Source: Chryseobacterium gleum (GTDB taxonomy: Bacteria > Bacteroidota > Bacteroidia > Flavobacteriales_D > Crocinitomicaceae). Taken from it: 52,089 bases of DNA. Below the pieces are notes generated by a model, which saw only the letters and a list, made by a program, of their open reading frames with translations, was not told the origin of the DNA and did not search any database. Where the stretch lies: contig CAMDFX010000017.1 in assembly GCA_945897805.1 (NCBI GenBank), positions 1 through 52,089 on the forward strand, written 5' to 3'. The position numbers were made by a program, and so were the translations under genes. This document shows positions 45,572 to 52,089 of the stretch, piece by piece; within the stretch, counting starts at the first letter, position 1; every line of letters begins with the position of its first letter.

Positions 45572-46513
45572 TTAATTATACTTTTTAGCACAATGAAGAT
45601 GAACTAAATACACTTGTTCAGTTTGTCCGGGAGTTGGAATTAAAGTGCTTTTAATTTCCAAAACTTTTAAATCCATAAGGGTAGAATAACCAGATCGAGA
45701 AATGATAAATTTAGCCCCACGGATATATTCATCCATCAACTTCCAATTAATGGATGACAAACACAACAAATTATCAGGCAAATTTGGCGCAATCACCAGT
45801 CCATTTGGATAAATGCAAACATTATTTCCCGATTCCATTTTTGCCATTTCGATACATTGATTCAAAAAATCCTGCGAATAAGGCAAAGGTCCGCTGACAA
45901 GGTATAAATTGTCACAAATTTTAGTTTCATCCGCAGGCAATTGAAAGCGAGATTTCCAACCAATATAGTGTAAATCTTTGTGCTTGATTCTTTTGCTTAA
46001 ATTTCCTGCCAAAGAACTGTTTTCATCATCTAAAACCCAAATTGAAGTGAAATTATAAATCAGCTTTTGGTGCATATATTGCATCGGTTTTTGAAACCAT
46101 TTCAAAGGTAAATGCAATTGATGCGTAATGAAAATACTCGGTTTTACTTTCGAAAAAAAACCATATCGGTGATCGGAAATAACTATATCAATTTGAAATT
46201 TTGCTATGTAATTGGAAACTTCTTTATTTTCTTCAGCAAATCTTTCCACTAGTTTTTTGCGATGCTGAAACAAATCCCAAGCCCACTTTCCTTTTCCCGA
46301 AAACTGAAAGGGATATGGACTGTGCTCAATGAAATTCAAATTGGAAAAATAAGCTTCAAATATGGCTTTTTGATCTTCATCGCAAGCCACAAAAACCTGA
46401 TTTTGTTGGTCAAGCAATTGTTGTATTATCGCAATCGAACGCGCAACGTGGCCCATTCCCCAATTCAAAGGAGAAATCAAAACATTTTGATTAAAAATCG
46501 ATTCTGGTAACAC
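45572..46513 (-). CDS. MurG-like glycosyltransferase (GT28-type C-terminal domain), apparently shortened
   Basis: The product has 313 residues. The N-terminal Rossmann fold starts NVLISPLNWGMGHVARSIAI (residues 10-29, with the G-x-G-H loop of GT-B enzymes). IVISDHRYGFF and SIFITHQLHLPLKWF follow. The nucleotide-sugar-binding C-terminal part has VSGPLPYSQDFLNQCIEMA, FIISRSGYSTLMDL and TPGQTEQ. It is probably a cytoplasmic or membrane-associated glycosyltransferase; donor and acceptor are unknown. After TPGQTEQ the frame runs only 13 more residues to a stop, while relatives that I remember continue another 25-40. All three frames close quickly in the AT-rich sequence beyond, so the end looks truncated or degenerate. 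A single gene between the giant adhesin and trmB. Confidence 0.85.
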   Translation of the reverse strand: MLPESIFNQNVLISPLNWGMGHVARSIAIIQQLLDQQNQVFVACDEDQKAIFEAYFSNLNFIEHSPYPFQFSGKGKWAWDLFQHRKKLVERFAEENKEVSNYIAKFQIDIVISDHRYGFFSKVKPSIFITHQLHLPLKWFQKPMQYMHQKLIYNFTSIWVLDDENSSLAGNLSKRIKHKDLHYIGWKSRFQLPADETKICDNLYLVSGPLPYSQDFLNQCIEMAKMESGNNVCIYPNGLVIAPNLPDNLLCLSSINWKLMDEYIRGAKFIISRSGYSTLMDLKVLEIKSTLIPTPGQTEQVYLVHLHCAKKYN

Positions 46514-46600
46514 AAATCAAAGGTATTTAAAAAAACAGAATGTGAAACAGAATGAAAATGAGAATTCCGCCGAACTTTTAAATCTTCCACTCAGGCACAC

Positions 46601-46633
46601 TGAGCCTGTCGAAGTGAGCCTGTCGAAGTGAGC
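46601..46633. repeat. Tandem 14-bp repeat, two and a third copies
   Basis: The unit TGAGCCTGTCGAAG occurs twice (46601-46614, 46615-46628) followed by TGAGC. It is noticeably richer in GC than the surroundings. The reverse complement CTTCGACAGGCTCA is a sequence I recall as dispersed in many bacterial genomes. It lies upstream of the trmB promoter. Confidence 0.75.
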
Positions 46634-46677
46634 TTTTAACTCAAACAATTACACTTTTAACTTTCTCCAAGAATCCT

Positions 46678-46685
46678 TATCTTTG
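46678..46685 (+). promoter_or_regulatory. -7 box of trmB
   Basis: TATCTTTG, followed by CG, is a strong match to the Bacteroidota TAnnTTTG element 16 bp before the trmB start at 46702, which implies a very short leader. Confidence 0.65.
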
Positions 46686-46701
46686 CGACCAGATTTAAGA
46701 C

Positions 46702-47385
46702 ATGGCAAAAAACAAACTCCGCAGATTTACTGAAATGAAAGAATGGTCGAACGTTTTCGAACCAACACTGGTTTCTGATCACTCAATACCATTTGATTTG
46801 AAAGGAAAATGGAACGAAGATTTTTTCAAAAATGACAATCCGATTGTACTTGAATTGGGCTGCGGTAAAGGTGAATATACGATTGGTCTAGCGGATCATT
46901 TCCCAAATAAAAATTTTATCGGTCTTGACATCAAAGGCGCGCGCATTTGGGTGGGAGCAAAAGATGCAGTGGAACGCAATTTAAAAAACGTCGCTTTTTT
47001 GCGCACCAAAATTGATTTCATTTTAGATTATTTCGCAGAAGGCGAAGTGGACGAAATTTGGTTGACATTTTCTGATCCACAACCAAATAAGCCCAAAAAG
47101 CGATTGACTTCGAAGCTCTTCATCGACAGATATCGTAGAATTTTGAAAAAAGATGGCATCGTTCATCTAAAAACTGACAGCGATTTGCTATTTGAATCTA
47201 CTGAAAATGAAATCAAAACAAATGGTTATAATTGCCTAGAATTGACCTGGGATTTATACGGGACTTTACCAGCTGATTTGGACGAAAAAACCAAGGAAAT
47301 TTTCCACATCAAAACGCACTACGAGGAGCTTTTTACGGCGAAAGGTTCTGTGATTAAGTATTGTAAATTTCGAATTCACCAATAG
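46702..47385 (+). CDS. trmB: tRNA (guanine-N7-)-methyltransferase
   Basis: The product has 227 residues, the usual size. It methylates N7 of G46 in the variable loop of tRNAs using S-adenosylmethionine. The SAM-binding motif is VLELGCGKGEYTIGLA (residues 49-64), followed by NFIGLDIKGARIWVGAK; the family-specific block is EIWLTFSDPQPNKPKKRLTSKLFIDRYRRIL, and a later VHLKTDSDLLFEST segment carries the tRNA-binding T-D. It is a soluble cytoplasmic enzyme. It is transcribed alone and converges with the ZIP transporter gene, 31 bp between stops. Confidence 0.97.
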   Translation: MAKNKLRRFTEMKEWSNVFEPTLVSDHSIPFDLKGKWNEDFFKNDNPIVLELGCGKGEYTIGLADHFPNKNFIGLDIKGARIWVGAKDAVERNLKNVAFLRTKIDFILDYFAEGEVDEIWLTFSDPQPNKPKKRLTSKLFIDRYRRILKKDGIVHLKTDSDLLFESTENEIKTNGYNCLELTWDLYGTLPADLDEKTKEIFHIKTHYEELFTAKGSVIKYCKFRIHQ

Positions 47386-47416
47386 CAAAAATCCCCAAAA
47401 TCTAATAGGAAAACGA

Positions 47417-48148
47417 TTATTGAATCAGTAAAGCGAGCGTGACACCAACAAAAATACTTGCTAATTTAGCCAAATTGAAACGGTGATTTTCACTAGCTTC
47501 GAAGATGATTGTGGTAGAAATATGCAAAAACATTCCAACCACTATAGCCAGCAAAATATCCATGTTAATGAAACCTAAAGAACCTTCTGTGAAATAACCA
47601 AAAATAAGTCCTGCCGGTGTCATAATTGCAAATAGACCAAGTATAAACCAAGATTTCTTCAAACTGAATGTTGAACTTCTTAGTAAAGTCATCAAAGCAA
47701 TTGCGACCGGTGTTTGATGAAAAATAATACCCAACAACAGCGATTGACCCGTCAAATGTGAATATTGATGTCCGACAGTTTCCACAGACTGAATCGCCAA
47801 AGGAATTCCCTCCACAAAAGAGTGAATTGATAAGGAAATAAACAACATCCAAGGCATCGCTTTTCCTTTGTGAATATGAACGTGCCCATGTTCAATGCCC
47901 CCAGAAAAATATTCTAAAATCAGCTGAATTAAAAATCCAAGAATGACATATAATCCGATGGAATTATTGTGTGCAGCATACAATTCTGGCAAAAAATGAT
48001 TGAAGGCAATAGCTAACAAAAATCCACCACTGAAAGCAAGCATGATTTTAATTAGATTTTTTTGTTTGTAGGAATCCACCCAAATCACTAATAATCCGCC
48101 TAACAATACAGCAGCAATCAATGCCAAAATACTCCAAAATTCTGTCAT
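47417..48148 (-). CDS. ZIP family metal transporter
   Basis: The product has 243 residues with about eight hydrophobic segments. Metal-binding helices are recognisable: FNHFLPELYAAH in helix 2, SIHSFVEGIPLAIQ in helix 4 (the HS..EG motif) and IIFHQTPVAIALMTLL in helix 5 (H-P). A His-rich loop GIEHGHVHIHKGKAM lies between helices 3 and 4, as in zinc and iron ZIP carriers. It is an inner-membrane importer of divalent metal ions, probably zinc, but specificity cannot be read. It overlaps the methyltransferase gene by 4 bp. Confidence 0.92.
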   Translation of the reverse strand: MTEFWSILALIAAVLLGGLLVIWVDSYKQKNLIKIMLAFSGGFLLAIAFNHFLPELYAAHNNSIGLYVILGFLIQLILEYFSGGIEHGHVHIHKGKAMPWMLFISLSIHSFVEGIPLAIQSVETVGHQYSHLTGQSLLLGIIFHQTPVAIALMTLLRSSTFSLKKSWFILGLFAIMTPAGLIFGYFTEGSLGFINMDILLAIVVGMFLHISTTIIFEASENHRFNLAKLASIFVGVTLALLIQ

Positions 48149-48894
48149 GCTTTTTTGGTTGCTATTAAAATGATTCTATCCGATTTGTCTGAATCAAAAG
48201 GATTTAAATAAAAATCTCCATAAATATCAACTAATTCAAAATTAGCTTGAATCAATAATTTTTTGAAATCTGCCTCAGAAAGACCTTGAACTTTTTCGGT
48301 GTATGAATGATTTTTTCCTTCGGCTTCAAATTCAATGGTTTTGTAAATATGCTGTCCATCAAAACGTTTCGAAATATGAAAATCAATGCCTTCTATCGAT
48401 TTTATTTCTTGCGGTTTCATTTCTTTGATCACCCGCTGCAGATTAAAGAAATCGATAACCAATTTACCACTAGGCACCAACATTTGATGAATGGCGTTCA
48501 ATACCTTTAGATTTTCAGTATGATGATCGAAATAGCCGAAACTGGTAAATAGATTGACAATGCAGTCAAATTGCGCACATGGAATTGTTTCACGCATATC
48601 GTGCACAAAAAATCTCAAGTTTTCATTTTCTGATTTTTTCGCTTTGATTATACTGTTTGAGGACAAATCAACGCCCGTGACATTCAATCCTAGTTTATTC
48701 AAAATAATCGAATGTCGGCCTTTACCACAAGCCAAGTCAAGCACTTTATTTTCAGGTTTAATGTTCAGTTTTGACACCAAATTTTCCACAAATAATTCAG
48801 CTTCCGTTTCATTTCGATTTTGATAAAGAATATGGTAATAGATGGTATTAAACCACGACTCAAACCATTCCAAATCTTGTTTTTGATTTTCCAT
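48145..48894 (-). CDS. Class I SAM-dependent methyltransferase
   Basis: The ATG at 48894 (MENQKQDLEWFESWFN) is the typical start; the frame is open 14 codons further. The product has 249 residues. Motif I is VLDLACGKGRHSIIL (residues 51-65), then GVDLSSNSIIKAKK, FDCIVNLFTSFGYFD and KLVIDFFNLQRVI. The N-terminal WFESWFNTIYYHILYQNR segment is common to a Bacteroidota group of small methyltransferases. The substrate is unknown. It is co-transcribed with the ZIP transporter (4-bp overlap). Confidence 0.9.
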   Translation of the reverse strand: MENQKQDLEWFESWFNTIYYHILYQNRNETEAELFVENLVSKLNIKPENKVLDLACGKGRHSIILNKLGLNVTGVDLSSNSIIKAKKSENENLRFFVHDMRETIPCAQFDCIVNLFTSFGYFDHHTENLKVLNAIHQMLVPSGKLVIDFFNLQRVIKEMKPQEIKSIEGIDFHISKRFDGQHIYKTIEFEAEGKNHSYTEKVQGLSEADFKKLLIQANFELVDIYGDFYLNPFDSDKSDRIILIATKKA

Positions 48895-49090
48895 TGATTT
48901 GACAAAAATAAGGAACTTATTGAAATTAGATTGCATTAAACGATTAAAAGTAAAAATTTAACGCAAATTCAAATTCTTGGCATAAAGTCAATAAATAACT
49001 TAAAACCTTATAAATCAACACAATCAAAGTAAAAGAATTGAACTTAAGGAGTGAAATCTTAGTGTATTCATTTACTCCGAGATTTTTTTG

Positions 49091-49098
49091 TACTTTCG
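49091..49098 (+). promoter_or_regulatory. Possible -7 box of coaE
   Basis: TACTTTCG resembles TAnnTTTG with one mismatch, directly before the ATG at 49104, so transcription would start at or near the start codon. A bulged hairpin (49049-49058 with 49070-49078) precedes it. Confidence 0.35.
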
Positions 49099-49103
49099 TT
49101 TGC

Positions 49104-49676
49104 ATGAAATCAATTGGAATAACAGGTGGCATTGGCTCAGGAAAATCGCTTGTATGCAAAATCATAGAAAAATTGGGTTACCCCGTTTTCTACGCTGATG
49201 AAGCTGCCAAAAAATTGATGATTGATGACCAATCGCTCAAATCAGAAATGATTCATTTATTGGGAGAAGATGCTTATTTAAACAACCAACTCAATCGGAC
49301 ATTTATTGCGGAGAAAATTTTCAAAAACAACCAACTCAAAAAGGGAGTCAGTGATTTGGTGCATCCTGCAGTTTATCGCGCTTATGAAAACTGGAAGAAA
49401 ATGCAAAATTCAGATTTGGTTTTCAATGAATCTGCTTTGTTGTTTGAAACTGGTTATTACAAAAGTTTTGATGCTACAATTTTAGTTACCGCCAACCGAG
49501 AAACACGGATTGAAAGAGTGATGAAAAGAGATAATTTGAGCCGAGAAACAGTTTTAGAGCGTATGTCGCATCAATTAGATGATGATTCAAAACAAAAAAT
49601 GTGTGATTTTGAGATTGTAAACGATGAGCAAAAACTACTTATTCCTGAGATAATAAAAATCTTACGTTTACTTTAA
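49104..49676 (+). CDS. coaE: Dephospho-CoA kinase
   Basis: The start is set at MKSIGITGG (49104); the frame is open 22 codons upstream but the family begins directly before the P-loop. The product has 190 residues. The P-loop is GGIGSGKS (residues 8-15), followed by VFYADEAAKKLM, the LVHPAVYRAYENWK segment and ILVTANRETRIERVMKRD, the lid with RxxR-type arginines, then RMSHQL. It catalyses ATP-dependent phosphorylation of dephospho-CoA, the last step of coenzyme A synthesis, in the cytoplasm. It converges with the gene at 49697, 20 bp between stops. Confidence 0.97.
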   Translation: MKSIGITGGIGSGKSLVCKIIEKLGYPVFYADEAAKKLMIDDQSLKSEMIHLLGEDAYLNNQLNRTFIAEKIFKNNQLKKGVSDLVHPAVYRAYENWKKMQNSDLVFNESALLFETGYYKSFDATILVTANRETRIERVMKRDNLSRETVLERMSHQLDDDSKQKMCDFEIVNDEQKLLIPEIIKILRLL

Positions 49677-49696
49677 TTGGGATACAATCTAAGAAT

Positions 49697-50767
49697 TCAG
49701 GCTTCGAACTTTTGCCCGTTTTGAAATACGACAAACGATTTATTAAACAATTCAACCAACACTAAATCACTGTAAATAGTATAAATTGCATCCTGCTGCG
49801 TTGTGATTTCTGAAATTTTCCCATGCATAAAAACACTCACTCCTCCCATCAAATTTCTAAATGCAAAAATGCCATTTTTCAACTTATAATCCTTCGGAAT
49901 ATAGGAACAGATTTTAATTTTCTCACCATCCACAAAGGAGTAAACCATGTTATTTTCTGCCCAAACCACCAAATCATCTTTCACTTCCCAAAAAGTTGCC
50001 GAAAAATTGGTGAGCGCCGTTTTTTTATCGTCTTTGTAATACCACAAATTGCTGTTTTGGTCTTCGTAAACAGCAAATCCCCTACCCGATTTATAACTTT
50101 TCACATAAAAAGATTCTAAATCCACAAAATGTCCTTTTTCAAAAATGGAAAATGTTCGATTTGTTGGATCATTGAAAGCAAGCATATCTGTTCCTGCATT
50201 AAATGTAATTCCTTGCATCCAAACGCCTAAATCATAGATATTCCCTTGCCAAAAAACCTTGTAGAAATCACCGTTATCTTTAAAAGCAATGATGTTTTCA
50301 CCGACAATCTCTGGCATACTGATTTCACCTGTAGCTTGATATAATGGATAAATCGTTTTATTGTAAACCACATTGACAGTGTTGAATCGCGTATCTTCAT
50401 AAACGACCAAACTGTCTGAGACCATATATTTACCACCAAAAGTAGTAAGTAAACGTTTTTCCCCATTTTCGAGGCAAAATAATCCTGGACCTATATTCCA
50501 TGCCAATTGAAAATCTGACATTTTATATTCGACATTCATGTTTGTGAGCGCGATTTTATTTTGCCCGTCAAAGACTTTGAAGTCTCCGCGGTTATCGATG
50601 TAGGCAATTAAATTATCCCCAGCTTGAAAAGATTGGATGCGTTGAAATTCAATTTGGCGAAAGTTTTTCATGTAGAAGGTTCTGAAATAGCCGTTGAAGT
50701 CTATAAAAGGTGCAATTTGCGCCTCAGAACCAAATGAAATCAAAACGAAAACCAACAAAATCTTCAT
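49697..50767 (-). CDS. Secreted propeller-like protein of unknown function
   Basis: The product has 356 residues with a signal peptide of about 16 residues (FGSEA-Q). The mature part has repeated blocks of 40-45 residues with the pattern (G)-x-x-x-(V/L)-x-(V/A)-(Y/F)-x-D/E-x-x-x-x-F-x-V-(F/W)-x-x-G-x-x-x-x-L, for example LIAYIDNRGDFKVFDGQNKIAL, IIAFKDNGDFYKVFWQGNIYDL and MLAFNDPTNRTFSIFEKGHFVDL. This suggests a beta-propeller or similar repeat fold (inference). There is no T9SS domain. The family seems conserved in Bacteroidota, but I know of no assigned role. It has its own upstream region of 95 bp. Confidence 0.8.
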   Translation of the reverse strand: MKILLVFVLISFGSEAQIAPFIDFNGYFRTFYMKNFRQIEFQRIQSFQAGDNLIAYIDNRGDFKVFDGQNKIALTNMNVEYKMSDFQLAWNIGPGLFCLENGEKRLLTTFGGKYMVSDSLVVYEDTRFNTVNVVYNKTIYPLYQATGEISMPEIVGENIIAFKDNGDFYKVFWQGNIYDLGVWMQGITFNAGTDMLAFNDPTNRTFSIFEKGHFVDLESFYVKSYKSGRGFAVYEDQNSNLWYYKDDKKTALTNFSATFWEVKDDLVVWAENNMVYSFVDGEKIKICSYIPKDYKLKNGIFAFRNLMGGVSVFMHGKISEITTQQDAIYTIYSDLVLVELFNKSFVVFQNGQKFEA

Positions 50768-50862
50768 ACAAACACTATTTTAAATGTGATATGGATTCAA
50801 AGTAACAAAAATAAAACCACTTTTCAATTCTTTGACTGAAAGTTGAAAATAAAGCAAAAAAA

Positions 50863-51552
50863 TCACCAATTGATTTCTTCGCTCCCACAGGATTTGAGAT
50901 GGCTATTGGTCAAGGTGAAAATATTACTTCCCTGAAAAGCAACGAAATCTTTTCCATTTTTGAAAACACCCAAAGGCGATGGATGAGACGTTTTAATCAC
51001 CAAATGTTTATTGACATCAATCAAGTTTTCTTTTAAATGAGCATTTTTGCCAAAGAGCAAGAAAACCACTTGATCTCGATTCTCAGAAATTTTCCGAATA
51101 ATCTCGTCTGTAAAGATTTCCCAACCTTGCTTAGAGTGACTGTTTGGAATTCCTTCCTTAACGGTTAGCGTGGTATTTAAAAGCAAAACCCCTTGTTCAG
51201 CCCATGCACATAAATCTCCATGTTGGATTTCCTTTTCAGGATAATTTGACTTCAATTCTTTGAAAATATTTTGCAAACTTTTTGGCAGTGGAGCAACATT
51301 TGGTTGAACTGAAAAACTCAATCCATTGGCATGTCCTTTAGTTGGATATGGATCTTGTCCCAAAATGACCACTTTGATCTTTTCAATTGCACATAAATTC
51401 AAGGCTTGAAAAGTCTGACTTTCCGGCGGAAAAATGCTGACTGGAAATTGCTTTCTTTGATTTTGAACGAAAGCTGTTAAATTGTGAAAATACGACTTTT
51501 GAAATTCATCAACCAAAATTTCTTGCCAAGATGGGCTGAGGTGTTGAATCAT
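50863..51552 (-). CDS. ung: Uracil-DNA glycosylase
   Basis: The product has 229 residues, family A size. The water-activating loop is VVILGQDPYPTKGHANGLSFS (catalytic D67 in GQDPYP), the uracil-binding region has GVLLLNTTLTVKEGIPNSHSKQGW, and the leucine/His loop is HPSPLGV (H190). It removes uracil from DNA at the start of base-excision repair, in the cytoplasm. It is 31 bp downstream of the OmpA-domain gene and on the same strand, so it may be partly co-transcribed with it. Confidence 0.97.
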   Translation of the reverse strand: MIQHLSPSWQEILVDEFQKSYFHNLTAFVQNQRKQFPVSIFPPESQTFQALNLCAIEKIKVVILGQDPYPTKGHANGLSFSVQPNVAPLPKSLQNIFKELKSNYPEKEIQHGDLCAWAEQGVLLLNTTLTVKEGIPNSHSKQGWEIFTDEIIRKISENRDQVVFLLFGKNAHLKENLIDVNKHLVIKTSHPSPLGVFKNGKDFVAFQGSNIFTLTNSHLKSCGSEEINW

Positions 51553-51583
51553 TTTCGCTGATTTTTTCCGCTAAAATCGCCTA

Positions 51584-52089
51584 TCACTTTTTAAACTTAA
51601 TAGTCGTTCTTCGATTCAACCTTAATTGTTCTTCATTGCAGTTTGCGCATTTAATCAATGGGGATGATTCTCCTTTATAATCTCCAGATAGTCTGTCTTT
51701 GTCAACACCATTTTTCTCCAAATAGGCTATCACTCTTTTCATTCTTCGTTCTGACAACCAATAGTTGTAGTGATTAGTGCCATTTTTATCACAATAAGAT
51801 TGAATGAAAATTTTCAATTCAGGTTTTGAATTTAATATTGGAATAATTTTATCTAATTCCGATTTATTTTCTCGATTCAGGTAAGAAGAATTTTCATCGT
51901 AATAAATAATATTATTTTTCAATTCTTTATTAAACACTTCATCTTTGCTCGCTGTAATTTCCTGCTCATTGGCAAAAACTGGCGCATCGATATTGACTTC
52001 TGCGAATGCCTCTTGACCATATTCGTCTGAAACGCGCACTTTGTAAACTCCTGGCTGCAAATTTTGTGGGTCTTCAATCGTATCATTGT
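51584..52089 (-). CDS. OmpA-domain protein, C-terminal part (5' end outside window)
   Basis: The frame is open to the right edge. Visible are about 168 residues. The first about 35 (LQPGVYKVRVSDEYGQEAFAEVNIDAP) look like the last strands of an SprB or similar beta-sandwich repeat. The rest is an OmpA/MotB peptidoglycan-binding domain: NNIIYYDENSSYLNRENKSELDKIIPILNSKPELKIFIQSYCDKNG, NYWLSERRMKRVIAYLEKNGVD and LNRRTTIKFKK, with the D and R residues that bind diaminopimelate. The family anchors outer-membrane proteins to the cell wall. No start can be given here; an in-frame TTG near 52060 is inside the repeat and is not a real start. Confidence 0.9.
   Translation of the reverse strand, partial: NDTIEDPQNLQPGVYKVRVSDEYGQEAFAEVNIDAPVFANEQEITASKDEVFNKELKNNIIYYDENSSYLNRENKSELDKIIPILNSKPELKIFIQSYCDKNGTNHYNYWLSERRMKRVIAYLEKNGVDKDRLSGDYKGESSPLIKCANCNEEQLRLNRRTTIKFKK

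Noticed and set aside
47386-47416. Terminator between trmB and the ZIP transporter gene
   Set aside because: The 31-bp gap has no stem with a T-run.
49049-49078. Bulged hairpin GGAGTGAAAT ... ATTTACTCC upstream of coaE as a riboswitch or operator
   Set aside because: Only nine pairs with a bulge, located upstream of the probable transcription start; too weak to call.

Overview
This 52 kb window is a chromosomal segment of a low-GC Bacteroidota bacterium, most likely a member of Flavobacteriales (a Fluviicola/Crocinitomicaceae-like organism is my guess). The evidence is: several secreted proteins ending in type IX secretion system (T9SS) type A sorting domains; a CHU_C / gliding-motility-associated C-terminal domain on an SprB-repeat adhesin; a TonB-dependent receptor with an N-terminal carboxypeptidase-regulatory-like domain; a DUF4494 protein; and TAnnTTTG-type promoter elements. 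There are no rRNA or tRNA genes, insertion sequences, phage genes or CRISPR arrays that I can see.

Layout. (1) 1-12 kb, all on the minus strand: a cell-surface locus. Reading with transcription, a six-gene operon (11957 down to 4095) encodes two secreted paralogs of an unnamed family (N-terminal GLEGIVVEKYY motif), a TonB-dependent receptor, a third paralog with a Cys-rich insert, a FISUMP-domain lipoprotein and a small outer-membrane beta-barrel. It ends at a strong terminator. Below it lie a beta-helix-like secreted protein with a dockerin-like C-terminus and a fourth paralog that runs off the left edge. This is my best candidate for an undescribed system. (2) 12.2-19 kb: a two-gene unit (small membrane protein and Fsr-like MFS exporter), a lipoprotein, a ComEC-like channel without its nuclease-like domain, another lipoprotein, a REP-like double hairpin, and a TonB-C protein with a four-Cys N-terminal domain. 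(3) 19-22.1 kb: a tightly overlapping four-gene operon resembling the E. coli ynbABC genes plus a PlsC-type acyltransferase, probably making an unknown CDP-activated lipid. (4) 22.3-25 kb: DUF4494 gene (with a structured leader), pdxH and an M16 peptidase, probably one transcript. (5) 25-30 kb: an 1705-residue adhesin with eleven SprB repeats. (6) 30.2-32.1 kb: an AsnC/Lrp regulator divergent from a Cys/Met-metabolism PLP enzyme. (7) 32.1-45.4 kb: a single giant gene of about 4400 codons for a mosaic T9SS adhesin. (8) 45.5-52 kb: housekeeping and miscellaneous genes: a MurG-like glycosyltransferase with an apparently shortened C-terminus, trmB, a ZIP metal transporter, a methyltransferase, coaE, a secreted propeller-like protein, ung, and the C-terminal part of an OmpA-domain protein.

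Functionally the window is dominated by surface and envelope genes: seven proteins carry or probably carry outer-surface sorting signals and together take up well over half the bases. Function assignments rest on motifs recognised by eye; no database search was run. Start codons were moved downstream of the longest possible frame where a signal peptide, lipobox or family-typical N-terminus made the shorter start clearly better.
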